From: an uncultured bacterium
GTDB lineage: Bacteria > Armatimonadota > HRBIN16
Direction of reading: 5' to 3'
Assembly: GCA_937132045.1 (NCBI GenBank)
Contig: CAKZNX010000386.1
Coordinates: forward strand, 1-33,930
Length of the DNA stretch: 33,930 nt
Of the stretch, positions 8,501-16,026 are shown piece by piece. Positions within the stretch are counted from its first letter, which is position 1, and each line of letters opens with the position of its first letter. Position numbers and translations under genes: made by a program. The notes under the pieces are model-generated. The model made no database searches, was not told the DNA's origin, and worked only from the letters and a program-made list of their open reading frames with translations.

Positions 8501-9753
8501 CCGGGGTGTGGTGGCGCGATACGCTGTGGCTGGGCACGGCAAACGGCGGCGAGATATACACGGCACGGCTGGATGGCTGGGAAGGATTGTACACTTCGGC
8601 GGTGCATGATGCCCGATACCCGGCTCGCTGGGGAGCGCTGTACTGGCTGGCGGAGACACCGGAAGGCACCTCCCTCCAAATCAGCACGCGCAGCGGAAAC
8701 GTCGCCGAACCCGACGCCAGCTGGAGCGACTGGAGCAGTCCTCTGACCAGTCCGGGCGACCGTATCACCAGCCCGCCGGCGCGCTACGTGCAGTATCGGG
8801 CGGTGTTGCGCACGCGCAACGCGCAGGTCAGTCCTCGTCTGCTGTCGGTAACCCTTTACTATCGCACGCAGAATCAGCCGCCGCGGGTGACCATCCGTGC
8901 GCCAAAGGGCGGAGCTATGCTGTCGGGAGAGCAGACCATCGAGTGGCAGGCGGACGATCCGGACAAAGACACCCTGAGCTACCGCGTTTACTACCGTGCC
9001 GAAGGCGAACGCGAGTGGCAGGAGATTGCGACATCGGGCAGAGGAAACACGCCGCCTGAACCGCGTCCGTCTCAGCAGAAGCCAGCGGGTCAACAGGCAT
9101 CGGCGGACGAACAGGTGCCCACAGTGGAGGAGATGATGGCAGACTTGCGTCAGCAGGTGGACAACGACCCGACCATCCCCGCGGACGTGAAGGCGCAGAT
9201 CCTGGCAACCGCAGAGCGAGACCTTCCGCAGGTGCGTGCCGCCATGCAGGAACAGGTACGGGCACAATCGCAGGCGGGCAGGGAGTCGGAAGTTCCACCT
9301 CCCACTCCGCCGCAGACGTCCACCTCACGCAAGTGGGACACGAAGTCGGTGAAGGACGGGGTGTATCGTCTGCGAGTGGTGGCGATGGATCGTCCCTCCA
9401 ACGCCTCCGATGCCCTATCCGCCGAGGCGATCTCCGAGCCGATAGTGGTGTGCAACAGCAAACCGGTGATCGTGGTGCCATCGCAGGATGGCGTTCGGGT
9501 GGAGCCGGACGCAACGGTGCAGGTATCGGGCTTTGTCTTACAGAAATTAGTGCCTGTGACCTCCGTACAGGTGCGCATCGGCGCAGGGGAGTGGCTTGCG
9601 GCGGAGGCAGCCGACGGCGTGTTTGACAGCCCCCTGGAATCTTTCCGGTTCCGCTCTGAACAGCTCTCCAGGGGCGAGCATCAGGTAACGATACGGGCAT
9701 ACAATGCGGCGGGCTTGAGCAACACCTGGCAGGGGAAGGTGACGATAAAATAG
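5530..9753 (+). CDS. Secreted SpoIVB-type (S55) peptidase-domain protein fused to beta-propeller-like repeats and Ig/FN3-like domains
   Basis: Signal peptide; NIAAGMSGSPIYINGRLAGAV; GTVTYRDGDRVLIFGHPFMG; repeated GTVYVGTGDSAMLWRILPD-type blades; RVTIRAPKGGAMLSGEQTIEWQADDPDKDTLSYRVYYR. Start chosen from AGAGGAGGG RBS; ATG 5476 is an alternative. Confidence 0.8.
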   Translation: MRKCLIPLLTLLVSLLLFATSAMCSPPIIRVREMKPGMKGYGLTVFQGTKIERFEVEVLGVLPKANVGHDLIFIRMVGGPLHSRGVNIAAGMSGSPIYINGRLAGAVSMTFWGFPKEPQCLVTPIEDMLEALDPRLPREPAGMVRAQAEPQTVTFGGKRIIIRPDNAPPAGEGELVFTRTPVPVMVSGLSARGVQRLNALLQPYNMFAMPGPGRAENLARQVPPLQPGSAVGVALVTGDVDVSAIGTVTYRDGDRVLIFGHPFMGIGAIEAPLTSAYVFDVVPSYSRSVKIAAPVSVIGRATQDRLFSVAGELGRRPAMVPVAVDVEDVATGRKRRFHAQVVQHPLLTGQLVSLVAYETLSQIRGTPGDSLARVQMSVSADEVGTITRENVVFDDVDIAGSATADLDSLMNILTANPFYPVPIRNVNLRVRIESRRQTATIERVFVRRGRYEPGETVELGVVLKPYRGEPVTRSVSLTLPPSLRSGRYTLQVRGGLAPSLTLLPGLVIRTTAPEQAPPTSLRQMVNRFLERERNNDLVVRLLLPTTTVNIGGERFSQLPPTMGALMRSGKSSALRLERDEIKLVLPTEWVVSGTQTLILNVQRRDSSETRPAEPRMPPPAESLPPDAPPPPAPPGVPAMLDGDTVTEDIQAFAEVVSLSQQSRQSPNPAQGGSTASAPSGQEGRGTARDTAEKEEKPVARAAQVWTQTEQADFAKGFFNRTAASSEGDVRLSLSLARALDTGRPFVWSLLPAGEDGLLAGTGHEGEILRVHSDGKVSALCRLPELEVHWLLSDGDGWLAGTSPRGRIYRVSSSGQFQQVAQLEQSYPVCAVRRGRDSVLVGAGGSAGIVYELRDGQATSLLQTGQNHVTALAVSGDGTVYVGTGDSAMLWRILPDNSAQAVRDFGDGAVSALQVWQDGSVLVALQSRQQVIRLYADGRTRTLIERSDNPVLAFIPAPDGSVFASGSGVLYQIFPDNRVNLVENRLDVDFATGVWWRDTLWLGTANGGEIYTARLDGWEGLYTSAVHDARYPARWGALYWLAETPEGTSLQISTRSGNVAEPDASWSDWSSPLTSPGDRITSPPARYVQYRAVLRTRNAQVSPRLLSVTLYYRTQNQPPRVTIRAPKGGAMLSGEQTIEWQADDPDKDTLSYRVYYRAEGEREWQEIATSGRGNTPPEPRPSQQKPAGQQASADEQVPTVEEMMADLRQQVDNDPTIPADVKAQILATAERDLPQVRAAMQEQVRAQSQAGRESEVPPPTPPQTSTSRKWDTKSVKDGVYRLRVVAMDRPSNASDALSAEAISEPIVVCNSKPVIVVPSQDGVRVEPDATVQVSGFVLQKLVPVTSVQVRIGAGEWLAAEAADGVFDSPLESFRFRSEQLSRGEHQVTIRAYNAAGLSNTWQGKVTIK

Positions 9754-9812
9754 GGGCTGTGAAAGCATGTGATGCCCACGCGGATGAAGGACGTCACGCT
9801 GGAGGGGACAAG

Positions 9813-10652
9813 ATGAAACTCTCGGTTATCACAGACGAAATATCGCAGGACCTGGAACATGCAGTCAGGGTGATGGGTGAATACGGCGTCAGGGGCGCGG
9901 AGCTGCGCGGCGTGTGGAACGTCAACATCGCCGATATCGACGACGCCACTGCCCGCCGTGCCAAGAAGCTGCTGGATGCGAACGGTATTCAGGTTTCCAG
10001 TATCGCCTCGCCGTTTTACAAGTGCGACCTGTATGAGGAAGGCGCCGAGGTGAAGGGACCGATGCATCTGGCAACGCCGCGCGACCTCAGCGAGCAGATG
10101 GACATGTTGCATCGTTGTATGGACCTGGCGCACTTTTTCGAGACGCCGATTATCCGCGTGTTCTCGTTCTGGAAGCGCGGCGAGCTGACACCGGAGATCG
10201 AGAAACGCATCGTCGATTCCTTTGCCGAGCCGGTGAAGGTCGCCGAGCGCAAGGGCGTGGTTCTGGCTCTGGAGAACGAGCACGCCTGCTATCTGGGCAC
10301 GGGTGCCGAGGTGGCACGTGTGGCGCGGGCGGTGGGGTCGCCGCACCTGCGTCTCTGCTGGGACCCGGGTAACGCCCTGTGTGCCGGCGAAACGCCCTAT
10401 CCTGATGGCTACAACGCCGTTCGCGACCTCGTCGTCCACGTGCACGTGAAGGATGGCGTGCTGGTGGACGGCACGGTGCGCTTCGTGGTGGTGGGAGTAG
10501 GCGCTATCGACTACGCCGGGCAGTTCGAAGCCCTGCGCCAGGACGGATACACCGGCTGGATTTCGCTGGAGACACACGCGCGCATCGACGGCGACAGCGA
10601 ACGCGCATCGCGTCTGTGTCTGCAAGCACTCAGAGAATGGATTGAGGAGTAG
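9813..10652 (+). CDS. Sugar phosphate isomerase/epimerase (xylose-isomerase-like TIM barrel)
   Basis: LRLCWDPGNAL, VHVHVKDG, GYTGWISLETH; RBS ggagggg before ATG 9813. Confidence 0.85.
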   Translation: MKLSVITDEISQDLEHAVRVMGEYGVRGAELRGVWNVNIADIDDATARRAKKLLDANGIQVSSIASPFYKCDLYEEGAEVKGPMHLATPRDLSEQMDMLHRCMDLAHFFETPIIRVFSFWKRGELTPEIEKRIVDSFAEPVKVAERKGVVLALENEHACYLGTGAEVARVARAVGSPHLRLCWDPGNALCAGETPYPDGYNAVRDLVVHVHVKDGVLVDGTVRFVVVGVGAIDYAGQFEALRQDGYTGWISLETHARIDGDSERASRLCLQALREWIEE

Positions 10653-10659
10653 ATGCAAG

Positions 10660-12300
10660 ATGGCAAGACAGAACGACGTGCCCAAGCGCACGAAAACACC
10701 CGACGACGATTTGCTCTCCCTGCGCAACATCCGCACAGGGTTCGCGAAGAAGCTTCAGGCGATATCGCTGGTCTTCGTTTTCGTCATCGCTGCCAGCCTG
10801 ATCACCTACTTTGCTGCGGTGCCAACCGGCGGACCAACCGGCGGTGAAGGAGCAGCACGCACCGTAGCACAAGTGAATAACGAGCCTATCCCGCGCGATC
10901 AGTTCGAGGCGCAGGTGGAAGACCGCTCGCGTGAACGCCTGATGCTGACCGGGGACGCGATGGGAGCCATCGGTGTACGCGCGGAGGTACTGGAAGAGCA
11001 GATTACTCAGGCGCTGATTGCGCAGGCGGCGAAAAAGGAGGGTATCTCCATCTCCGACCGCGATCTGAACCGCGAGATCGACAAACTCGTGGATGAACAG
11101 GTGAAGCAGGAGCGCGAGCGCGCCGCACAGGGCAAGGACATGACCGACCAGCAGTTCGAGATGGTCATCCGCAACTCGATGGGCAAGAGCCTTGCGGCAT
11201 GGCGCGAGGAGCTGAAGCAGAGCTGGGAACCGCGCAGACCGCTGATTCGACAGGCACTGCTCCACCAGAAGCTGACCGAGAAGGTGGCGAAGGTACCCAA
11301 TCCCTCGGACGAGGAGCTGAAGCGCAGCTACGATCTGCTAACGATACACCACATTCTCATCAGCACCGACAAGCGCACCGAGGAACAGGCGCGCAAACGG
11401 GCGGAAGAGATTATGCAGAAGCTGAAAGCGGGGAGGGATTTCGCCCGAATCGCCAGAGAGTTCTCGGACGACCCAGGCAGTAAGCAGACGGGCGGAAGCC
11501 TCGGTGACATCCCGCGCTCGCAGGTGGCGCTGATGTTTGTGCCGGAGTTTGCCAAAGCGGTAGAGGCTCTGCAACCCAAGCAGATCAGCGACCTGGTGAA
11601 GACTCAGTTCGGTTTCCACATCATCCGTCTCGACTCGGTAAAGCCAAACGTGCCTGCTGACTTCGACAAGAAGAAGGAAGAGTACGCAAAACAGTACGTG
11701 GAGACCCGACGCAACGCGCGGTGGCAGCAGTACCTGACGGAGTTGCGTCGCACTGCCAAGGTGGAGATACTCGATCCCGAGCTGCAGGCGTTCCAGACCC
11801 TCGAGGAGCTGCGCACCAAAGCGGGCACTCCCGAGTACACGGCCGCTCTGAACAAAGCGATCGAGGCGTTTGAGAAGGCGTCGAAGGAGTTCCCCTCGGC
11901 AGAAGGCATGGTGGTGTTGGGGTCACTGTATCGCACACAGTCGGAGCTGCCGGGGCTGGCAGAACCGGCTCGCAAGAAGGCACGCGAGTCCGCCATCACC
12001 GCATGGCAGAACGCCCTGCAGCGCCTCGAGAGCATCCAGTTGCGCCTGATGCTGGCGGAGCTGTACCGAAAGGAGAAGCAGCATGACCTTGCGATCAAAC
12101 AGTACGAGGAAGTGGGCAAAATCGCCTGGGACAAGCCGGATGTCCATGCTCAGCTGAAGAGCATCTACAAGCAGATGGGCAGGCAGGACCTGGTGCAGAA
12201 GGAGATTGAGTGGGAGCGCAAATACCAGGAACGGATGCGCGCGGAGCGGGTGCCGCCGCCCTCATCGGCTCCACAGCCTGCGGGTACCCAGAAACCCTGA
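10660..12300 (+). CDS. Membrane-anchored PpiC/SurA-type peptidyl-prolyl isomerase with C-terminal TPR-like region
   Basis: Single N-terminal TM, SurA_N-like VNNEPIPRDQFEAQV, PpiC core HHILISTDKRTEEQARKRAEEIMQKL...FGFHIIRLDSV. Confidence 0.9.
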   Translation: MARQNDVPKRTKTPDDDLLSLRNIRTGFAKKLQAISLVFVFVIAASLITYFAAVPTGGPTGGEGAARTVAQVNNEPIPRDQFEAQVEDRSRERLMLTGDAMGAIGVRAEVLEEQITQALIAQAAKKEGISISDRDLNREIDKLVDEQVKQERERAAQGKDMTDQQFEMVIRNSMGKSLAAWREELKQSWEPRRPLIRQALLHQKLTEKVAKVPNPSDEELKRSYDLLTIHHILISTDKRTEEQARKRAEEIMQKLKAGRDFARIAREFSDDPGSKQTGGSLGDIPRSQVALMFVPEFAKAVEALQPKQISDLVKTQFGFHIIRLDSVKPNVPADFDKKKEEYAKQYVETRRNARWQQYLTELRRTAKVEILDPELQAFQTLEELRTKAGTPEYTAALNKAIEAFEKASKEFPSAEGMVVLGSLYRTQSELPGLAEPARKKARESAITAWQNALQRLESIQLRLMLAELYRKEKQHDLAIKQYEEVGKIAWDKPDVHAQLKSIYKQMGRQDLVQKEIEWERKYQERMRAERVPPPSSAPQPAGTQKP

Positions 12301-12326
12301 CAGAAGCGCTTACAGGACTCGAGAAG

Positions 12327-12355
12327 AAGTGGAGAGGCAATCCCTCTCCACTTTT
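12327..12355. terminator. Intrinsic terminator between convergent ppiC-like and pfkB-like genes
   Basis: AAGTGGAGAGG-caatc-CCTCTCCACTT perfect stem followed by TT on the + strand. Confidence 0.8.
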
Positions 12356-13332
12356 CAGCGTACAATGCCCCTCAGTGCGCCCTGCAGAACCTGTTGGAGC
12401 TCGTCCGCTGTTGTCCACAACACATCGCCCGGCACCGTATGCTTGAGGGCGGACAGGGCATCGGCACAGCGCATTGCCAGCGCGAGGTCACCCTGAAGAT
12501 AGCCGTACAGGAAGCCTGCATCGTAGGCGTCGCCGCTGCCGATGGGGTCTACTACCTCGAACAAGCACCCTTCCGACTGCATCAGCCCATCGGCAGTGGC
12601 TACCACGCTGTAACGGCGCCCGGCGGTGGCGGTTTGCTGGTCGCGTAGCGGCGTGGCAACGATGGGCACTCCGGTGCGCTGACGCACCGCCTGAGCCACA
12701 GCGATGTCTTCCGCGTGCACGTCCAGCACGGTGCGCGCATCAGCAGGCGACACAATCAGAAGGTAAACCAGAGGCAGCAGCGCTTCGATTACCGCGCGCG
12801 CCTCCTCAGGCGTCCACAGCAGAGAACGGTAGTTGAGGTCGAACGAGACGGGTATGCCCATCTCGCGCGCGATGCGCAGGGCTTCGAAGGTAGCTTCCCG
12901 GCAGGTGTCGCTGAGCGCGGGGGTGATGCCGGTGGCGTGCAGCAGTTTTGCCCCTTTCAAAAGGTTGTGCCAGTCCCATTCGCCCGGTTTCCATCGGCTC
13001 ATGCACGAGCCTTTTCGGTCGTAGTAAACCCGTGTGGGGCGCGGTGTGACGCCTGCTTCCACAAAGTACAGCCCCAGACGTCCGTCAGCGTCCCATGATA
13101 CGTGGGTAACATCCACGCCCAGAGCCTGCAGGCGCTGTGCTATCATGTGTCCCAGAGGGTTGTCGGGCAAGCGCGACAGCCACGCGACCGATATTTCCAG
13201 CTGCGCGAGCACGGCGGCGGTGTTGCTCTCGGTACCTGCCACCGATACTTCGAAGCGTTCCGCCTGTACCAGGCGCTGGTAGCCCGGCGGCGACAGCCGT
13301 AACATCGTTTCGCCAAAAGTAAGCACCTGCAT
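12355..13332 (-). CDS. PfkB-family sugar kinase, 2-keto-3-deoxygluconate kinase-like
   Basis: LTFGETMLRLSPPGYQRLVQAERFEVSVAGTESNTAAVLAQL, C-terminal VDPIGSGDAYDAGFLYGYL. Confidence 0.88.
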   Translation of the reverse strand: MQVLTFGETMLRLSPPGYQRLVQAERFEVSVAGTESNTAAVLAQLEISVAWLSRLPDNPLGHMIAQRLQALGVDVTHVSWDADGRLGLYFVEAGVTPRPTRVYYDRKGSCMSRWKPGEWDWHNLLKGAKLLHATGITPALSDTCREATFEALRIAREMGIPVSFDLNYRSLLWTPEEARAVIEALLPLVYLLIVSPADARTVLDVHAEDIAVAQAVRQRTGVPIVATPLRDQQTATAGRRYSVVATADGLMQSEGCLFEVVDPIGSGDAYDAGFLYGYLQGDLALAMRCADALSALKHTVPGDVLWTTADELQQVLQGALRGIVR

Positions 13333-13386
13333 CGTCCGGCTCCTGCCACTTCCATTCGGTGGTATGTCTCGCGACTCCTGCGGTCA

Positions 13387-13415
13387 TTGATGCGGGCAAC
13401 CATATCAGGTATACT
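13387..13415 (+). promoter_or_regulatory. Predicted sigma70-type promoter
   Basis: TTGATG-17 nt-TATACT upstream of the TIM-barrel gene at 13450. Confidence 0.65.
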
Positions 13416-13449
13416 ACCGGCGTACAACCTTTAGGAGGTACCCGCCCGC

Positions 13450-14292
13450 ATGTCGCATCTCTGCCTCAGTATGTGGAGCTTTGCACTGGAGTTCCAGCGG
13501 CGCAACATGGACATCGAACGCTTCCTCAACGTCTGCCGCGACCTGCAGGTGGACTGTGTGGAACTGGTGGACCATTTCTGGATACCGGTTGGACAGCCCC
13601 TGCATCTGCTGACCGACTGCGGGCTGTGCGTGTGCGCCTATGACATTGCGAGCGACTTTGTGCATCTGGCCCCTGCCTCCAGGCACCAGCAACTGGAGCT
13701 GGCATACGCAAGCGTTGAGGAGGCAATGCGTATTGGGGCAGAGATGGTGCGCCTGTTGCCGGGCAGGATGAAGGAGGGCATCGCGGACGAAGATGCTCTG
13801 CAGATGGTGGTGGAAGCGGTGTCCTCGGTGGCACGTTACGCCCATAAAGCCGGAATCAGGGTGGTTCTGGAACCGCATGGGGATGTGGTGAACTCTGCCG
13901 AGACTCTGCGATACGTGCACCAGCAGGTGCACTCCTCAGCCTTCGGGGTGAGTGCCGATTTGTGTACCTTTTTGTTGAGTGGGCTGGACCCGGTGCGCGA
14001 GTGCGCGGCGATTGCCGATATCTGTGCGCTTGTCCATCTGAACAACTTGCGCCGCGTTCACCGGGGATACCCGGGCTACCTGTATTACAGCACGACGGGC
14101 GAAACCTATGCGGGAACTGGAGTGTGTGACGGCGAAATAGACATCCGGAGATGCATCGAGGCGCTGGTCGCCGGGGGATTCCGAGGCATTTCCAGTGTGG
14201 AGTGTCTGAGCATGTCGGAAACCCTCTCGGGTGTGCGACAAAGCCTGGACGACGTTCGAGCGATACTACAGGAGGTAAGAGACCGTGAGTAA
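13450..14292 (+). CDS. Sugar phosphate isomerase/epimerase (TIM barrel)
   Basis: AP-endonuclease-2-like pattern: VDCVELVDHFW, IRVVLEPHGDVVNSAETL, FRGISSVECL; AGGAGG upstream. Confidence 0.82.
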   Translation: MSHLCLSMWSFALEFQRRNMDIERFLNVCRDLQVDCVELVDHFWIPVGQPLHLLTDCGLCVCAYDIASDFVHLAPASRHQQLELAYASVEEAMRIGAEMVRLLPGRMKEGIADEDALQMVVEAVSSVARYAHKAGIRVVLEPHGDVVNSAETLRYVHQQVHSSAFGVSADLCTFLLSGLDPVRECAAIADICALVHLNNLRRVHRGYPGYLYYSTTGETYAGTGVCDGEIDIRRCIEALVAGGFRGISSVECLSMSETLSGVRQSLDDVRAILQEVRDRE

Positions 14293-15256
14293 CCACACAC
14301 TTCGCGTTGGTTTGATTGGAGCAGGCGGCATCGGACGAACGCACCTTGCCAGCTACGACCGCGTGCGTGAAGCACAGATCGTTGCAGTGGTGGATATCAA
14401 TGAGCAGATCGCACGCAACGCCGCGCGGCAGGTTGGGGCGCAGGCTTTCGATAGCGTGGAGCAGATGCTCAACGAGATAGAGCTGGATGCAGTGGATATC
14501 TGCACGCCTCCCGCCGCACACCTCGAGGCAGCGCTGCCTGCCATCGAGCGCGGCCTGCACGTGCTCTGCGAGAAGCCACTGGCGCACCATCCCGATGCCG
14601 CTCGCGAGATAGTCAGTGCTGCTGAGAAGAAGGGTGTGAAACTGATGACCGCTTTCTGCCATCGTTTCCATCCACCCGTCATGGCGCTGAAGCGCCTCAT
14701 CGACGCTGGCGAGCTGGGCGAGGTGGTGATGTTCCGCAACCGGTTTGCGGGTCCGTTCACGGGGGTGGAGGAGCGATGGTTCTCGGATAAGGAAGTGGCT
14801 GGCGGCGGAGTGCTGATGGACACCAGCGTGCACAGCGTCGACCTGTTTCGCTTTCTGGTAGGGGAGGTCTCGCGTGTGCAGGCGGTGATTCGGCAGACCA
14901 GTCCCGCCATTGGTGAGGTGGAAGATACCGCCATCGCCCTGCTGTCCACCGAAGATGGACGCATGGGAGTGGTGGAAGCCAGCTGGGTGCTTGTCGCGGG
15001 CTTCAACGTGGTGGAGGTGTACGGCACGGAAGGCGCGGCAATGGTACACTACTGGGACGGCTTCAAGAGCCGATACAAGACAAACCGGATGGAGGACTGG
15101 CAGCCGCTGGAGGAAGTGGGTCCTGACCGATTCGTGGGCGAGCTCCAGCACTTCGTCGATGCCTGTCTGGGCAGGGCACCCCTGCAGGTCACCGGTTTCG
15201 ACGGACTGCGCGCAGTGGAGGTGGTATACGAGGCATATCGGGCAGCGCAGGGATAG
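14285..15256 (+). CDS. Gfo/Idh/MocA family oxidoreductase
   Basis: Rossmann VGLIGAGGIGRTHLASY, VDICTPPAAHLEAALPAIERGLHVLCEKPLAHH. Confidence 0.93.
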   Translation: MSNHTLRVGLIGAGGIGRTHLASYDRVREAQIVAVVDINEQIARNAARQVGAQAFDSVEQMLNEIELDAVDICTPPAAHLEAALPAIERGLHVLCEKPLAHHPDAAREIVSAAEKKGVKLMTAFCHRFHPPVMALKRLIDAGELGEVVMFRNRFAGPFTGVEERWFSDKEVAGGGVLMDTSVHSVDLFRFLVGEVSRVQAVIRQTSPAIGEVEDTAIALLSTEDGRMGVVEASWVLVAGFNVVEVYGTEGAAMVHYWDGFKSRYKTNRMEDWQPLEEVGPDRFVGELQHFVDACLGRAPLQVTGFDGLRAVEVVYEAYRAAQG

Positions 15257-15284
15257 TCGCTGGATGGTTTTCCCCAACCTTCCT

Positions 15285-15317
15285 GCCTCCCTTTCCACTT
15301 CGGGAAGGGAGGCTTTT
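15285..15317 (+). terminator. Intrinsic terminator
   Basis: GCCTCCCTTTCC-acttc-GGGAAGGGAGGC followed by TTTT. Confidence 0.82.
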
Positions 15318-15339
15318 GCTTGCAGCTCCTGCCACCCTA

Positions 15340-16026
15340 CTATGAGCGCAGGGAGAACGGGTTGAAATCGGTATCGTAGTCGTAATAGTCTTCCTGCTCA
15401 GCGCGCTTGAGAAAGCCCACCACCGCGTAGGTGAGCGGCGTTGCCAGCGCTTCATACAGCACCTTCGCCATGTAGTTCCACAGGATCACCCTCAACAGCA
15501 GACCCGTATCCCACACCCCTGCGAAGGCGATGGTCTGGAACAGTACGGTGTCCACCGCCTGCCCAACCACCGTACTGCCAACCGTCCGCGTCCACAGATA
15601 CTGTCCGCCTGTCCAGATTTTCATCTTTGCCATGATATAAGAGTTCACGAATTCCCCGCACCAGAACGCGATGAGGCTTCCGAGCACAATGCGCGGTGTT
15701 TGTCCCAGAATGGTTGCGAAAGCCTCCTGCATCTGCCACTCGGGAGAGGGCGGCAGGTGGACAATGATGGTGAACAGGAGCGCAGCAAAAAGATTAAAAG
15801 CGAAGCCCATCCAGATGACGCGGCGCGAGCGGGCATAGCCATACACTTCCACCAGCACGTCCCCAAAGATGTAGGAAATAGGAAACAGCAGGGTGCCGGC
15901 GTCGAGGTCCATCTGGAACAGGTTGAACAACCGTACGGGCTTCACTGCCACAATGTTCGACAGCAGCAGCACCACCACAAAGCTCACCGTGATGACGTCC
16001 AGGTAGCGGTATGGTCGTGTGCTCAG
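15340..16026 (-). CDS. Queuosine precursor transporter (YhhQ/QPTR family)
   Basis: Multi-TM; YLDVITVSFVVVLLLSNIVAVKPV...LLFPISYIFGDVLVEVYGYARSRRVIW. Start proposed as CTG at 16026 overlapping the argH stop; the ORF track starts at GTG 15987. Confidence 0.82.
   Translation of the reverse strand: MSTRPYRYLDVITVSFVVVLLLSNIVAVKPVRLFNLFQMDLDAGTLLFPISYIFGDVLVEVYGYARSRRVIWMGFAFNLFAALLFTIIVHLPPSPEWQMQEAFATILGQTPRIVLGSLIAFWCGEFVNSYIMAKMKIWTGGQYLWTRTVGSTVVGQAVDTVLFQTIAFAGVWDTGLLLRVILWNYMAKVLYEALATPLTYAVVGFLKRAEQEDYYDYDTDFNPFSLRS

Noticed and set aside
7843-9267. 474-aa minus-strand ORF inside the S55/propeller gene
   Set aside because: Shadow ORF; the plus frame has coherent domain motifs, the minus frame none.
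13856-15298. 480-aa minus-strand ORF across the isomerase and Gfo/Idh genes
   Set aside because: Spans two well-supported plus-strand genes; composition typical of antisense translation.
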